Positions 5,609 through 6,248 of a stretch of 6,248 nucleotides of DNA are shown piece after piece. The notes under the pieces are model-generated. The model saw nothing but the letters and a program-made list of their open reading frames with translations. It made no database searches and had not been told where the DNA came from. Both the position numbers and the translations under genes were made by a program. Location of the stretch: NCBI GenBank assembly GCA_949127695.1, contig CASBQH010000134.1, positions 1-6,248 of the forward strand, in the 5' to 3' direction. Position 1 is the stretch's first letter. Each line of letters begins with the position of its first letter. The stretch comes from Synechococcales cyanobacterium PMM_0073 (lineage in GTDB: Bacteria > Cyanobacteriota > Cyanobacteriia > Elainellales > Elainellaceae).

Positions 5609-6248
5609 TCAAGCAATGCTGCCACGCTTACGGGCTTCTTTGTAAGAAGTGCCAATATTTCTCAAGCCCGCTCGGATCATCTGCTGCTCTAGTAGGCCAA
5701 AAAACCGAGCGCGGTCGCCGCCTTTGACCACCGCCTGATTATGCGCTTCGGCCAGCGCCACCGGGTAGCCGTAGCCTTTTTGCACCTGGGTGAGCGTCAG
5801 GCTGAGAGCGCTATTCAACAGCTCAGCATCAGTTGCAACCCAGCCGGGAAACTCGACGCGGGCGATTTCTGACCCCATATTCACATAGCAAAAATAGATA
5901 TGCTGCTCGCCGTAGTTTTCCAAAATTTTGGCCGAGCTGCGCCAGATTGCCCCCCGCTGTCCCGGCTCCAGCAGCAGCCCCCAAAGCGCCGTATCGCGCA
6001 GCGGCGAAAATACCTGACAGGGAGCCATGTCACTCTGGCCGGGATATTGCCCCGCGCAGTGCGTCTGGCAGTCGGGCGCAAGATAGGTGCAGCTTTGCAG
6101 GCGCAGAAAGTTCATTGACTCGGCGCTGCGGGCAGCGCTGAGGTAGCCGACAATCGGGATTCGCAGGGCTTGTAGTCGCTGCCAAGCGGCCAAAATTGGC
6201 GGCAGAATTTGGTTGCGAGCATCAGCAGGCAGCGGATCGAGAAACCAG
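5609..6248 (-). CDS. NurA-domain nuclease, C-terminal half (5' end outside window)
   Basis: The frame is open to the right edge; upstream of the TTG at 6193 it reads on through WFLDPLPAD, so that TTG is internal. About 212 residues are present, roughly the C-terminal half of cyanobacterial NurA-domain proteins as I remember them. NurA proteins are Mn-dependent nucleases that in archaea work with the HerA ATPase in DNA end resection; no HerA gene is in view. Recognisable blocks, numbered from 6193: GYLSAARSAESMNFLR (16-31), SPLRDTALW (63-71), ARVEFPGWVATD (111-122), GYGYPVALAEAHNQAVV (140-156, His151 probably the conserved family His), then RARFFGLLEQQMI and the C-terminus SYKEARKRGSIA. The N-terminal motif with the first catalytic Asp is outside. 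Four cysteines (C35, C42, C46, C59) form a cluster that could bind metal. It ends in TGA at 5609-5611; no terminator with a U-tract follows before the next gene on the same strand. Confidence 0.85.
   Translation of the reverse strand, partial: WFLDPLPADARNQILPPILAAWQRLQALRIPIVGYLSAARSAESMNFLRLQSCTYLAPDCQTHCAGQYPGQSDMAPCQVFSPLRDTALWGLLLEPGQRGAIWRSSAKILENYGEQHIYFCYVNMGSEIARVEFPGWVATDAELLNSALSLTLTQVQKGYGYPVALAEAHNQAVVKGGDRARFFGLLEQQMIRAGLRNIGTSYKEARKRGSIA

Overview
The window looks like chromosomal DNA from a filamentous, Leptolyngbya-like cyanobacterium. The evidence is the protein content: a cyanobacterial DUF3318 membrane protein, a NurA-domain nuclease of the cyanobacterial type, a cyanobacterial-style MenC/MenE pair (phylloquinone/vitamin K1 branch), an AF_0612-type clan AA aspartic protease, and a palindromic C-run/G-run repeat of a kind common in cyanobacterial genomes. 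Taxonomy below phylum is a guess.

Left part (1-1306, + strand): the 3' portion of an RluA-like pseudouridine synthase whose usual catalytic Asp is Gly, overlapping by 46 bases a 2OG-Fe(II) oxygenase gene that is split by one in-frame amber codon (845-847). Next to it, on the minus strand (1303-1515), is a small protein-like frame that standard ORF calling misses because two in-frame stops break it. An OsmC-family peroxidase-like gene (1547-2050, +) follows, with a plausible promoter inside that broken frame.

Middle part (1956-5494): a minus-strand series DUF3318 - menC - menE. DUF3318 and menC are 5 bases apart. menC and menE are consecutive pathway enzymes (o-succinylbenzoate synthase, then o-succinylbenzoate-CoA ligase) but are separated by a plus-strand aspartic-protease gene. 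Both men genes run at their 3' ends into the convergent neighbour (menC 66 bases into the protease, menE 95 bases into osmC). The layout resembles a noncontiguous operon. menC carries an in-frame, translated palindromic repeat of about 106 bases that adds about 35 residues between the capping domain and the barrel.

Right part (5609-6248, minus): the C-terminal half of a NurA-domain nuclease, running off the window edge, with a four-cysteine cluster. No tRNA, rRNA, CRISPR array, transposase or clear intrinsic terminator was seen. No gene-free stretch exceeds 300 bases.
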